Shown: positions 17,973 through 26,420 of the stretch, one piece after another
How the letters are laid out: each line of letters begins with the position of its first letter
Position numbering within the stretch: position 1 is the stretch's first letter
Origin: Leptolyngbya sp. FACHB-261
Lineage (GTDB): Bacteria; Cyanobacteriota; Cyanobacteriia; FACHB-261
NCBI RefSeq assembly: GCF_014696065.1
Contig: NZ_JACJPL010000031.1
Coordinates: 434,001-498,000 of the forward strand
DNA: 64,000 nucleotides
Direction of reading: 5' to 3'
Translations under genes and position numbers: made by a program
The notes under the pieces: model-generated
The model's database searches: none
What the model saw: only the letters and a program-made list of their open reading frames with translations
What the model was told of the DNA's origin: nothing

Positions 17973-18055
17973 CTAAGAGGAAGCAGCTAAGGGATAGCTA
18001 ACCTGCTGTTTCCTCCAAAGCAAGCGTTCTTCACTGAGTGCTGGGTTAATGCCAG

Positions 18056-18097
18056 GCTTGCAGCAGAGCCAGCTCTTGGGCTAGCTCTACTGCAAGC
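18056..18097 (+). terminator. Long imperfect hairpin after the GT9 gene
   Basis: GCTTGCAG..GAGC.AGCTC and its near-complement extend from 18056 to 18097 with a short TTGG loop. It lies between two converging genes and probably terminates one or both. Confidence 0.55.
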
Positions 18098-18175
18098 CCA
18101 CTGGAGCTTGAGCCAAGGTTGAAGGCCCTTCTGAATTTCTCAGAAGCTACCGTTAGCTTGTTTAAGGTTTAGATC

Positions 18176-18871
18176 TTAAGCAGGACTAGAAGTAGAACTA
18201 TTCGTCACTGCTTCTCTGATAGCGTCCAAAACTTCTTTTGGATGAGAAATTATTGCGGCGTGGCTTGATTCTACAACAGTTGTTGTTGCGGCCATTCGTT
18301 TAGACAATTCACGCTGTAATTCAGGTGGAACAGCCTGGTCGTTGTTCGCAACAACATACCAGCTTGGCTTATTTCTCCAGGCTGGCGAATCTCCTTTTAC
18401 TTGCAGCAGTGATGTAGATGGCGCTGTTTGAGTCGCGTATATCAATGCGGATTGTTCTGCTGTCAGGTCACCCGCAAGAGTCTTTTGTACGCCTTCTTTT
18501 GAAATCCAAATAAAGCCTTCTTGTTCTTGAAAGTACTCCGCTTTGGGTTCATATTTACTCATTAGATCTATCATCGATTCGCCAGCATCAGGAGCAAGCG
18601 CAGCAATATAGACTAAGCCAGAGACTCGTTCGTCGTTGCCCGCTTGGGTAATGACCATACCACCCCAAGAATGACCAACCAAAATACATTGACCTTCGAT
18701 GCGAGCCAAAGCGCGTTTCGTTGCAGCAACATCATCCGCTAACGAAGTTAGTGGGTTTTGAACTGCAATAACCTCGTAGCCTTCTGCCAATAGTGTTGGA
18801 ATAACTTGACTGTAACTAGAGGCATCTGTCCAGAAGCCGTGAACCAAGACAATGCTCTTAACTTCACTCAT
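18176..18871 (-). CDS. Alpha/beta hydrolase
   Basis: 231 residues. Shows the oxyanion-region motif IVLVHGFWTDASSY, the nucleophile elbow GHSWGG (Ser68) and a C-terminal histidine (VESSHAAIISHP). This arrangement matches the salicylate-esterase or EstC-like branch of small alpha/beta hydrolases acting on esters or amides. No signal peptide, so it is cytosolic. It is encoded downstream of a clpP gene on the same strand, about 58 bases away, and might be co-transcribed. Substrate not predictable. Confidence 0.88.
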   Translation of the reverse strand: MSEVKSIVLVHGFWTDASSYSQVIPTLLAEGYEVIAVQNPLTSLADDVAATKRALARIEGQCILVGHSWGGMVITQAGNDERVSGLVYIAALAPDAGESMIDLMSKYEPKAEYFQEQEGFIWISKEGVQKTLAGDLTAEQSALIYATQTAPSTSLLQVKGDSPAWRNKPSWYVVANNDQAVPPELQRELSKRMAATTTVVESSHAAIISHPKEVLDAIREAVTNSSTSSPA

Positions 18872-18929
18872 GATTGTTTTTCCTTTTTGTCAACATCCTG
18901 TTGTTCACATCACAGATGCCGCAAATTCG

Positions 18930-19532
18930 TTAAACGGGTTTCTTCGCAATCGTGCTATCGATCAGACCATAAGCCTTAGCTTCCTCAGCACTCATATAAA
19001 AGTCTCGTTCAGAATCCTGTTCAATCCGCTCCTTGGTTTGGCCTGTATTTGCAGCCAGGATGCTGTTGATTATGTTTTTTAGATAGAGAATTTCGCGAGC
19101 AACGACTTCAATATCGCTGGCTGGTCCTTGCGCGCCACCGGAGGGCTGGTGGATCATAATCCGGGCATTGGGTAGTGCAAATCGTTTTCCTTTGGTGCCT
19201 GAAGACAGCAAGAATGAGCCCATTGAAGCTGCCATGCCTAAGCAGATCGTAGACACGTTGGCGCGAAGCTGGCTCATAGTGTCATAAATCGCCATGCCAG
19301 CCGTGACCGAACCACCAGGGCTGTTGATGTACAACAAGATGTCTTGTTCTGGATCTTCAGAGTCTAAGAACAGCAATTGCGCAACGATTGAGTTAGCACT
19401 TTCGTCTGTAACTTCTTTTCCTAGAAAAACAATTCGTTCTCTTAAGAGGCGCGAGTAAATATCAAAGGCTCGCTCTGTGGTGCCAGAAGATTGGATCACA
19501 GTTGGGATGCTTAGCTGATGGGAGCGTTCCAT
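18930..19532 (-). CDS. clpP: ATP-dependent Clp protease proteolytic subunit
   Basis: 200 residues from the ATG at 19532; a longer frame upstream adds residues not expected in ClpP. The start has an AGGAGA site. Catalytic residues: Ser103 in GMAASMGSF, His128 in IMIHQPSGG and the Asp in EQDSERD near 173. It forms a barrel with a Clp ATPase and degrades unfolded or tagged proteins. Cyanobacteria encode several ClpP paralogues plus ClpR; this one retains the triad. A second clpP lies 1.4 kb away on the other strand. Confidence 0.96.
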   Translation of the reverse strand: MERSHQLSIPTVIQSSGTTERAFDIYSRLLRERIVFLGKEVTDESANSIVAQLLFLDSEDPEQDILLYINSPGGSVTAGMAIYDTMSQLRANVSTICLGMAASMGSFLLSSGTKGKRFALPNARIMIHQPSGGAQGPASDIEVVAREILYLKNIINSILAANTGQTKERIEQDSERDFYMSAEEAKAYGLIDSTIAKKPV

Positions 19533-19797
19533 TATTTGCGTTCTCCTTTTTGCATTCTTTAAGATTGCTGCAATCACAAAACTGGGGCTCACTGTCCAGT
19601 TCCCTATCTAGTCACTTTCTACAAGGAACAAAAACACTATTGCCAACCAACTAACCAACTACTGCCGTTAGCCGAGGGTTGAGACAAGCATTATTGTTCT
19701 CCAGACAAGCAGCAATGGGCTTTATTTAAGCCCCGTTATTGCGAGTGTTATTGCGAGTGTTACTGTGTGCGCTATGACAGGTAGCTGATTCAGGAAA

Positions 19798-20376
19798 TTA
19801 ATCCTGCTCGGCGGCCATGCTATTAAGGACCGTGAGCAACCTGTGACGAAGCTTGTAGTTCCAATTCTCTTCAAGATAGAAATCACAGGAGGAATCAGTG
19901 TCTGACTTTCTATAGCTGAAGGGCTGTGTTCCTGAGGTGATTGGTTCTAGGGTCCGAATGTTCGCGTTTGAACTTGGAGACTGATACCAAGCTCGGCTTG
20001 CCTGACGACCAGGCAACCGCATCAACTCATCAAATGAGTTAGGCTCCGGCTTACAGCCTTGATGCTCCAATTGCAGCCGAGTTCCCCCGGCTACAGGCGT
20101 TAGCGTCCAAGTCACAACCGTAGGCTGACTCATTAGACTGTCTTGCCAGGTGTAGCTCAAGCGCTTAGGCATATCCAAAGCAATCACTTGACACTGGATA
20201 GCACCATCCAAGCCGGGTAGCGTATGACCTCGAAACCAGAACTTGTGACCTAAGCGGGGCTCAAAGTCATTGTCCATTAGCCAGTCGGCCAAGGCACGAC
20301 GGTCAGTAATCACCCGCCATACCCGCTCTGGCGTGTGTGGGTAGAAAACCTGAAGTTTTATGGCTTGTCGGCGCAT
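19798..20376 (-). CDS. SRPBCC/AHSA1-like domain protein
   Basis: 192 residues. The N-terminus LQVFYPHTPERVWRVITDRR, then LADWLMDN and WTLTPVAGGTRLQLEHQG are signatures of the AHA1/SRPBCC (START-like) fold, a hydrophobic-cavity domain. After residue 140 comes an atypical low-complexity tail of about 50 residues. The start overlaps the end of the ArsR-type gene by 19 bases, so translation is probably coupled. Such regulator-SRPBCC pairs are common in bacteria, though the ligand is generally unknown. Confidence 0.85.
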   Translation of the reverse strand: MRRQAIKLQVFYPHTPERVWRVITDRRALADWLMDNDFEPRLGHKFWFRGHTLPGLDGAIQCQVIALDMPKRLSYTWQDSLMSQPTVVTWTLTPVAGGTRLQLEHQGCKPEPNSFDELMRLPGRQASRAWYQSPSSNANIRTLEPITSGTQPFSYRKSDTDSSCDFYLEENWNYKLRHRLLTVLNSMAAEQD

Positions 20377-20705
20377 GGGGGGTCCTCCAATTCATCCAGA
20401 TAGGTGCCGAGGCGATCTAACTTCTGGGGCCAGAACTGCTCGTAGCGACTGAGCCAATCAGCTACTTCTTGGAGTGGCTCTGGATTGAGCCGGTAAAAGC
20501 GCTGCCTCCCTACCCGTCGCTGCGTGACCAAGCTCACCTCACAGAGGATGTGCAAATGCTGGGAGATCGCCGGTAGCGTCAGAGCAAAGGGCTCTGCCAA
20601 CTGTTTCACAGGCTGCTCTCCCTGGCGCAGACGATCGAGCAAGGCCCGTCGGGTCGGGTCTGCAATTGCCTGAAAAATATCTGCACTGGCAACCGGTCGG
20701 CTCAT
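20358..20705 (-). CDS. ArsR-family winged-helix transcriptional regulator
   Basis: 115 residues. DIFQAIADPTRRALLDRLRQ, then PVKQLAEPFALTLPAISQHL and VSLVTQRRVGRQRFYRLNPE form a classical ArsR helix-turn-helix and wing. The metal-binding ELCVC-type motif is absent: the corresponding region is HILCEVSLV with a single cysteine, so it may not sense metal. It precedes the SRPBCC gene with a 19-base overlap. A promoter and an operator could lie in 20706-20895, which also serves the divergent clpP gene; TAAGCATTC(A/G)CTTAA(C/T)TGTC occurs there twice, about 20 bases apart. Confidence 0.88.
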   Translation of the reverse strand: MSRPVASADIFQAIADPTRRALLDRLRQGEQPVKQLAEPFALTLPAISQHLHILCEVSLVTQRRVGRQRFYRLNPEPLQEVADWLSRYEQFWPQKLDRLGTYLDELEDPPCADKP

Positions 20706-20758
20706 GGCAGCGTCGGCTCAAAAACCTGCTCGAAAGCATAAAACAACCAAGAAACAAT

Positions 20759-20807
20759 TAAGCATTCACTTAACTGTCTTCAGGATAGATAAGCATTCGC
20801 TTAATTG
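20759..20807. promoter_or_regulatory. Direct repeat upstream of the ArsR gene (candidate operator)
   Basis: TAAGCATTCACTTAACTGTC begins at 20759 and TAAGCATTCGCTTAATTGTC at 20788, differing at only two positions. Each copy contains a short internal dyad (TTAAGC/GCTTAA-like). The pair lies about 55 bases upstream of the ArsR start codon and is a good candidate for its autoregulatory binding site. Inference. Confidence 0.5.
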
Positions 20808-20895
20808 TCAATGGGATTCCCTCGCTAGCGGCCCCTTTCAAGCAAGGAATTTATTACATTTGAAGACATAGCGTACCGAACCAGATCAGCGCCCC

Positions 20896-21507
20896 ATGAT
20901 ACCTACCGTTATTGAGCAGTCCGGACGCGGCGAACGCGCCTCTGACCTTTACTCCCGTCTATTGCGCGAGCGCATTATCTTCTTGGGTCAGCAAATTGAT
21001 GCCAACGTCTCCAATCTTGTGGTGGCGCAACTGCTGTTCCTAGAATCCGAGGATCCGGAGCGGGACATCTACCTTTACGTCAACTCTCCAGGTGGCTCGG
21101 TCACAGCTGGCATGGCTATCTACGACACCATCCAATGGATTAAGCCTGATGTTTGCACGATCTGTGTAGGTCTTGCTGCCAGTATGGGAGCTTTTCTGCT
21201 GACAGCAGGAGCCAAGGGCAAGCGTATGAGTCTGCCCCACTCGCGCATCATGATCCACCAACCTCTAGGTGGTGCTCAGGGTCAGGCTACAGACATTGAA
21301 ATTCAGGCCAAAGAAATCCTCTATCACAAGTCCCGTCTCAATGACTTGATGGCCTTCCATACCGGTCAACCTCTAGATCGCATTGAGCAGGACACGGAGC
21401 GCGATTTCTTCATGTCTGCCGAAGAATCGCGTGCCTATGGCCTGATCGACGAGGTCATTGTCAAGCGTCCTCGCCCTGAAGAGGCTGCCGTCCCTGTTAC
21501 CGTCTAG
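20896..21507 (+). CDS. clpP: ATP-dependent Clp protease proteolytic subunit (second copy)
   Basis: 203 residues, beginning [20 protein letters not shown]. Catalytic residues Ser96 (GLAASMGAF) and His121 (IMIHQPLGG) and the Asp in [10 protein letters not shown] are all present. It is a bona fide peptidase and not the inactive ClpR. Relative to the other copy it has a slightly shorter N-terminus and a different C-terminus ([14 protein letters not shown]). Which of the known cyanobacterial ClpP1-3 classes each belongs to cannot be settled by eye. A strong terminator lies about 90 bases after the stop. Confidence 0.96.
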   Translation: MIPTVIEQSGRGERASDLYSRLLRERIIFLGQQIDANVSNLVVAQLLFLESEDPERDIYLYVNSPGGSVTAGMAIYDTIQWIKPDVCTICVGLAASMGAFLLTAGAKGKRMSLPHSRIMIHQPLGGAQGQATDIEIQAKEILYHKSRLNDLMAFHTGQPLDRIEQDTERDFFMSAEESRAYGLIDEVIVKRPRPEEAAVPVTV

Positions 21508-21599
21508 TTTTAGCGTCCTGGTTGGCCAAGTTAGTTAACTCAAGCTGGTTAGCTGGATGGTTATCGTCTAGGCACGATTTTCTGAGGCGATTGGACCTC

Positions 21600-21682
21600 A
21601 AAAAATTGCCTCACCCCAGGTCTAAGCTGGTTTCTAGTGCTTAGAGGGCTTGCTTAAGATCGCTAGGGTGAGGCGATTTTTT
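21600..21682 (+). terminator. Long terminator downstream of the second clpP
   Basis: AAAAAATTGCCTCACC (21600-21615) pairs with GGTGAGGCGATTTTTT (21667-21682) with one mismatch; the arm ends in six Ts. Inner sequences may pair further. Confidence 0.75.
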
Positions 21683-21780
21683 GGTGGTAGCAGATCACAG
21701 ACCAAAATCAATCCGGGTGCTGCATTAGGGAAGCGGACAGATCAAAATACAGATCACCAACGGTCTTGGGCGCAGGACGC

Positions 21781-24700
21781 ATGCCTACTTCGCTTCCTAA
21801 CCGATTGCCAAAAGCTATTGGTGGCCAATCCATGATCCTCGATGCCCAGGCTACCCAGGCAGCGATTGCGGAGTTGCTGCAACGCTGTGCGGTCGGTGAG
21901 CACCCTTCCTTGGAGTGGCTCAGCGGTTGGTTAGCTTGCCTAGAACATTTAGGCGGACTCAGTGCCTTCGACAGCCAGCGAGAGCTCGAAGAACTGCTCA
22001 CTAGCGTGCCCGTCCACCCAGTGCCCCGCAAGCCTAGGTCAACCCTATACCCGGAAGGTGTGCAGCAGGTCCAGTGGGCGGTGCTACTCAGCCGCATTGC
22101 CAACCAGATCTGCAATTCGCAGGATTTAGAAGCAGTCGGCGCCTTTATTATTCACGAGTTGGGACAGGCCATGGAGGCCGACCAGGCAGCATTGGCAGTT
22201 TATGACCCCTATGCTGGCACGCTGGTTCTCAATGCGGAGTACCGTTCGCCCGGTAGTCCAGTTCGCCCATTGCAGGGGGCTCATCTTGAGCCGAAGGATT
22301 GGCCAAGCAGCACTTGGGCCTTTCGCAGTGGTCAACCCTGGGCCATTGCTGACATCAATATTGCCGATCTTGAGCCCACTGAGCGAATGCTGCTTAACCA
22401 GTACAGCTGGCGCTCAGTCCTCCAGGTACCGATGATCACGCGGGGAGGCTTAATTGGCGCAGTCCTGGTCAGCCAGTCCACGCCGCGTTGCTGGAGTGCG
22501 GCTGAGATCACGCTAGTGCAACAGGTGGCAGGGCAGGCGGCCATTGCTCTAACCCAGGCCCGACTTTATCAAGAAACGCGTGCCCAGGCTGAGCGGGAAG
22601 CTCTGCTGGGGCGCATCAACGATCGTATTCGCCAGTCGCTCGACATCGACACCATCCTGGATACTGCCTTAACCGAGCTGTTGGGGGTTGTGCAGGCCGA
22701 TGTCGTCAACTTTGGCAAACCGACTGGTGCCGAGGCTGACTGTCTCTACATCAGCCATGAAGTGCATCGAGTTGGCAGCCAGGAAGGGCGTTGGGGCGAG
22801 GACACACCCCTGCCGGTGCAGCTGCATCTGTCAGAAAACTCCCTATTTCTCAACCAGATTCGTAACCAGTATCCGGTGATGATCGAGGACACCCGTCACC
22901 ACCCAGGACTTAGCGAACTGGAACGGCAGACCTTTGAACTCAGACGGATGCGCTCGGTGCTGTCGCTGCCGCTGTGCTATCAAAACACACTGATTGGCAG
23001 TCTAACGGCCTACAACCACAGTCCTTATCCCTGGCAACCCGAAGAGATTGACGCTGCCCATGTAGTTGCCAACCAATTAGTCGTCGCGATTACCCACGCC
23101 CAGCTTTATGAAGTCTCCCGAGCCAGAGCTGAGCGGGAAATGCTGCTGAATCGGATCGCCAATCGCATTCGCGCCACGCTAGATCTGGACGACATCCTGC
23201 AAACCACCGTTGATGAAGTGCGCCAGTTGTTGCAGGTCCAGCGCTGTAACTTCTTTTGGTATCGACCTGAGCGGGGCTGCTTTGCTCTAACTCACGAATC
23301 GCGTGAGCCTGGGCTAGACAGCTTAATCGGTGAGTTCAATGTCGAAGAATTGGGCCAATTGGGGGAACATCTGCTGCGTCGAGAGCGCGTTCAGATCGAC
23401 TCGATTGCAACCCATCCCTTGCTTTGCAGCCAAAGCCGCACTCTGCTGCTGCAAACTGGCTTCCGCTCTGATTTAATTTTGCCGGTTGAGGCCTCGGATG
23501 CTCCACTGGACAGTGGGCTAGCCAGTACAACCTCGACTGCTGCCAATGGCGAACTGGGGTTTATCGAATGCGTCGAGTGCAGCACTGAGCGTCAGTGGAC
23601 CTCTGAAACGGTGGAACTGTTACAGGCCGTTGCCGATCAACTAGCTGTAGCCATTACCCAAGCCCAGCTCTACGCAGCCTCTCGTCGCCAAGCTGAGCGC
23701 GAAGCCCTCCTTAATCGCATTACTGCTGCTGCCCGCAGTTCCCTAGACCGAGATGCCATTCTGGAGACAATTGTCACCCAAGTGGGCGAAGGGCTGGGGG
23801 TTGAGCGCTGTCACTTGTACCAGCGCCACACCGATACCAACGGCAAGCCAGGGCTTTTGATTAGCCACAGCTATTGCAATGACCCCTGGGCCCCCAACCT
23901 GGTTAATACCCACTGGGCCGCAGATGACCTGGGAGAAATCTTTGAGGCGCTGCTGCGGCAGGAAACAGTGGTTATCCCAGATCGCTGCACAGACATCCGC
24001 TTCTCTGAGTTTTGCCGCCAGATGTGCTGCGATCTCGATCCAGGCTCAGGGCTGCTCGTGCCGATTGTGCAGTACGAGGATGATCCTGATCTGACTTCGA
24101 CCCGACGGGCCTGGACCTGGGGAGTTTTAGGCTTAACTCGCAAAGGGGGAAGCAACCAGCCAGCCAGCTTTGCCCCAGCCGATATCACCCTGGCACAGAC
24201 GGTGGGTGATCAGCTCTCGGTAGCGATTACCCAGGCCGAGCTGTATCAACAAACCCGCTACGCCGCTCAACAGGCGCAGATCCGAGCTCGACGCGAACAA
24301 GCCCTCAACGCTGTCGTGACTGCCATTCGCAGCTCGCTCGACCTTGACCAGATTTTGAACCAGGCAGTAAAGGGGCTGGCGCAGGCTTTACAGGCTGACC
24401 GCTGCTTACTGTTTATTCGGCCCGACTATAGCACTGGCTACTCCGAGTCAGACGGCTTCCAAATTACCCACGAATACCGGACGGGGCCCTCTCAATCTCT
24501 GCTGGGGTACACCTGGAGCGCTGAGGTCCTGGCTCAGGATTACCCAATTTGGTGGCACCTGCATAACAGCGATAGTCCCCATAGCAGCGATGATGTGACC
24601 CAAGACCCACTCCTGGGCGACGGCGGCGCGGGTCTGCTGGCGTTGGGTGTCAAGGCTCAGATCTTCGCGCTGATCCGCCGCAGCGATACGCGGGCAGTAA

Positions 24701-26352
24701 TCGGTGGGGTAATGCTGCACGATTGCAAGAGTCCGCGTCGCTGGCAGCTGGCAGACACCCGTACCGTCGTGACCATTACTGACCAGCTAGCCATCGCCAT
24801 TAACCAGGCGCGTCTATACAACGAGACTCGGGCTGCGGCTGAACGGGAGGCACTACTCAACCAGATCATTTCAGCCCTGCATCACAATTTGGAGCTGGGC
24901 ACGCTCACACGTCAGGTGGCACAGGGACTCACCGAGGCTCTGGACGTCACCCGTGTCTCCGTATGGCTTTTCTCGCCCGACTATCGCTTACTAGAGTGCT
25001 GCCACCTATTCAGCCGGGACCCCAATGAAGCAGGGGTGCTGCCCTGTCCGCCACCCTTGGAGGTAGCCGACTTTCCGGTCTACTTCGAAGCAATTTCGCA
25101 GTGGTTGCCGTTGGTGGTGGACAACACCCGCAGTGATCCCCATTTGAATGAGCTTTATCCTGCCTATCTGGAGCGGGCCCAGATTTTCTCTACCCTGGAC
25201 ATGCCCATCGTGCGGCCCGAGGCTGACGATGCACTATCGATGCTTGACAGTCCAGAGATACGGGCTAACGCCGAGGAGTCTCCGGTACCACCTGGTACCA
25301 GCGCTGGCCTGCAAGCCCTTTCTGGCATTCTCTGCATCGAGCAATGCAATGCTCCCCGGGTTTGGCAAGCAGATGAAGTCTCCCTAGTAGAAGCGGTAGC
25401 GGACCAGCTAGCCGTGGCAATTAACCAGGTACAACTCGTCCATCGCACACGCGAAGCCGCAGCTGATGCCCGTGCTCAGGCCGAGAATCTACGCTCAACT
25501 CTAGATGTGTTGCAGGCCACGCAAGCTCAGCTGGTTCAGACTGAGAAAATGTCCAGCCTGGGTCAGATGGTGGCGGGAGTAGCCCACGAGATCAACAACC
25601 CGATTAGTTTCATTCATGGCAACGTTCCTCACGCCACGACCTATATTCAGGACTGCCTAACGCTGCTGGATCTCTATCGGCAGCATATGCCCGAGCCACC
25701 AACGCAGATCCTTGAATTTCAAGAGCACATGGACCTGGACTTTGTGCGTGAGGACTTAACTGCGATTCTGCGCTCGATGCGTACGGGCACCGAACGGGTC
25801 CGCGAAATTGTCCTGACCCTGCGCAACTTCTCCCGGCTCGACGAAACTGACAAGAAGCCTGCTGATTTAAATGAAGGCATTGAGAGCACGCTGTTGCTGC
25901 TGCAAAACCGGCTCAAGCAAGGTGCTGATCGCAAAGCTCCCTACAAAGGCGGCATCGAAGTGATTCGGGACTACTCGGAGCTGCCACCCCTACTGTGCTA
26001 TCCCGGCCAGCTCAACCAAGTCTTTCTCAACCTGCTGAGCAATGCCGTTGATGCCCTGCGCAGTAGTGACCCGCGTGAACGAGGCAACGAGACCGCCTGC
26101 ATTACGATCAAGACCGGCTGCACTGGCGCTGCCATTCAGGTGCAGATCATCGACAATGGCCCTGGCATCCCGCCGCAAATTCAGCCGCGCCTATTCGATC
26201 CGTTTTTCACAACTAAGCCTGTAGGTGAGGGGACAGGCTTAGGGTTATCGATCTGCTATCGAATCGTGGTGGACCACCATCAGGGTTCGATTCGCTGTGA
26301 GAGCAAACCAGGTCAGGGAACGATTTTTGTGGTGGAAATTCCCTTGGGTTAG
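21781..26352 (+). CDS. Multi-GAF sensor histidine kinase (six GAF domains)
   Basis: About 1523 residues from the ATG at 21781. Counting from the upstream in-frame TTG at 21766, six GAF domains occupy about residues 105-1220. Each closes with a near-identical segment such as VADQLAVAITQAQLYAASRR followed by AEREALLNRI; these closings fall near 253, 433, 620, 811, 1003 and 1210, a period of 180-207 residues. A coiled linker leads to the HisKA domain with AGVAHEINNPISFIHGN (phospho-acceptor His about 1273), then the ATPase domain with NLLSNAVDAL and DNGPGIPP, RLFDPFFTTK and GTGLGLSI. No membrane helix, so it is cytosolic. GAF domains may bind bilins, cyclic nucleotides or redox cofactors; none is provable here. 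No receiver domain or partner regulator is adjacent. Confidence 0.93.
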   Translation: MPTSLPNRLPKAIGGQSMILDAQATQAAIAELLQRCAVGEHPSLEWLSGWLACLEHLGGLSAFDSQRELEELLTSVPVHPVPRKPRSTLYPEGVQQVQWAVLLSRIANQICNSQDLEAVGAFIIHELGQAMEADQAALAVYDPYAGTLVLNAEYRSPGSPVRPLQGAHLEPKDWPSSTWAFRSGQPWAIADINIADLEPTERMLLNQYSWRSVLQVPMITRGGLIGAVLVSQSTPRCWSAAEITLVQQVAGQAAIALTQARLYQETRAQAEREALLGRINDRIRQSLDIDTILDTALTELLGVVQADVVNFGKPTGAEADCLYISHEVHRVGSQEGRWGEDTPLPVQLHLSENSLFLNQIRNQYPVMIEDTRHHPGLSELERQTFELRRMRSVLSLPLCYQNTLIGSLTAYNHSPYPWQPEEIDAAHVVANQLVVAITHAQLYEVSRARAEREMLLNRIANRIRATLDLDDILQTTVDEVRQLLQVQRCNFFWYRPERGCFALTHESREPGLDSLIGEFNVEELGQLGEHLLRRERVQIDSIATHPLLCSQSRTLLLQTGFRSDLILPVEASDAPLDSGLASTTSTAANGELGFIECVECSTERQWTSETVELLQAVADQLAVAITQAQLYAASRRQAEREALLNRITAAARSSLDRDAILETIVTQVGEGLGVERCHLYQRHTDTNGKPGLLISHSYCNDPWAPNLVNTHWAADDLGEIFEALLRQETVVIPDRCTDIRFSEFCRQMCCDLDPGSGLLVPIVQYEDDPDLTSTRRAWTWGVLGLTRKGGSNQPASFAPADITLAQTVGDQLSVAITQAELYQQTRYAAQQAQIRARREQALNAVVTAIRSSLDLDQILNQAVKGLAQALQADRCLLFIRPDYSTGYSESDGFQITHEYRTGPSQSLLGYTWSAEVLAQDYPIWWHLHNSDSPHSSDDVTQDPLLGDGGAGLLALGVKAQIFALIRRSDTRAVIGGVMLHDCKSPRRWQLADTRTVVTITDQLAIAINQARLYNETRAAAEREALLNQIISALHHNLELGTLTRQVAQGLTEALDVTRVSVWLFSPDYRLLECCHLFSRDPNEAGVLPCPPPLEVADFPVYFEAISQWLPLVVDNTRSDPHLNELYPAYLERAQIFSTLDMPIVRPEADDALSMLDSPEIRANAEESPVPPGTSAGLQALSGILCIEQCNAPRVWQADEVSLVEAVADQLAVAINQVQLVHRTREAAADARAQAENLRSTLDVLQATQAQLVQTEKMSSLGQMVAGVAHEINNPISFIHGNVPHATTYIQDCLTLLDLYRQHMPEPPTQILEFQEHMDLDFVREDLTAILRSMRTGTERVREIVLTLRNFSRLDETDKKPADLNEGIESTLLLLQNRLKQGADRKAPYKGGIEVIRDYSELPPLLCYPGQLNQVFLNLLSNAVDALRSSDPRERGNETACITIKTGCTGAAIQVQIIDNGPGIPPQIQPRLFDPFFTTKPVGEGTGLGLSICYRIVVDHHQGSIRCESKPGQGTIFVVEIPLG

Positions 26353-26420
26353 GCTGAGGTCGGCGCTACAGCGTGTTTAATGAACTATTGCCTTAACCTC
26401 CTACCCAGTGGCTTAGGCCT

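Noticed and set aside
26283-26295. GGTTCGATTC resembling a tRNA T-loop
   Set aside because: It is inside the HATPase coding region, with no matching arms. I found no tRNA in the window.
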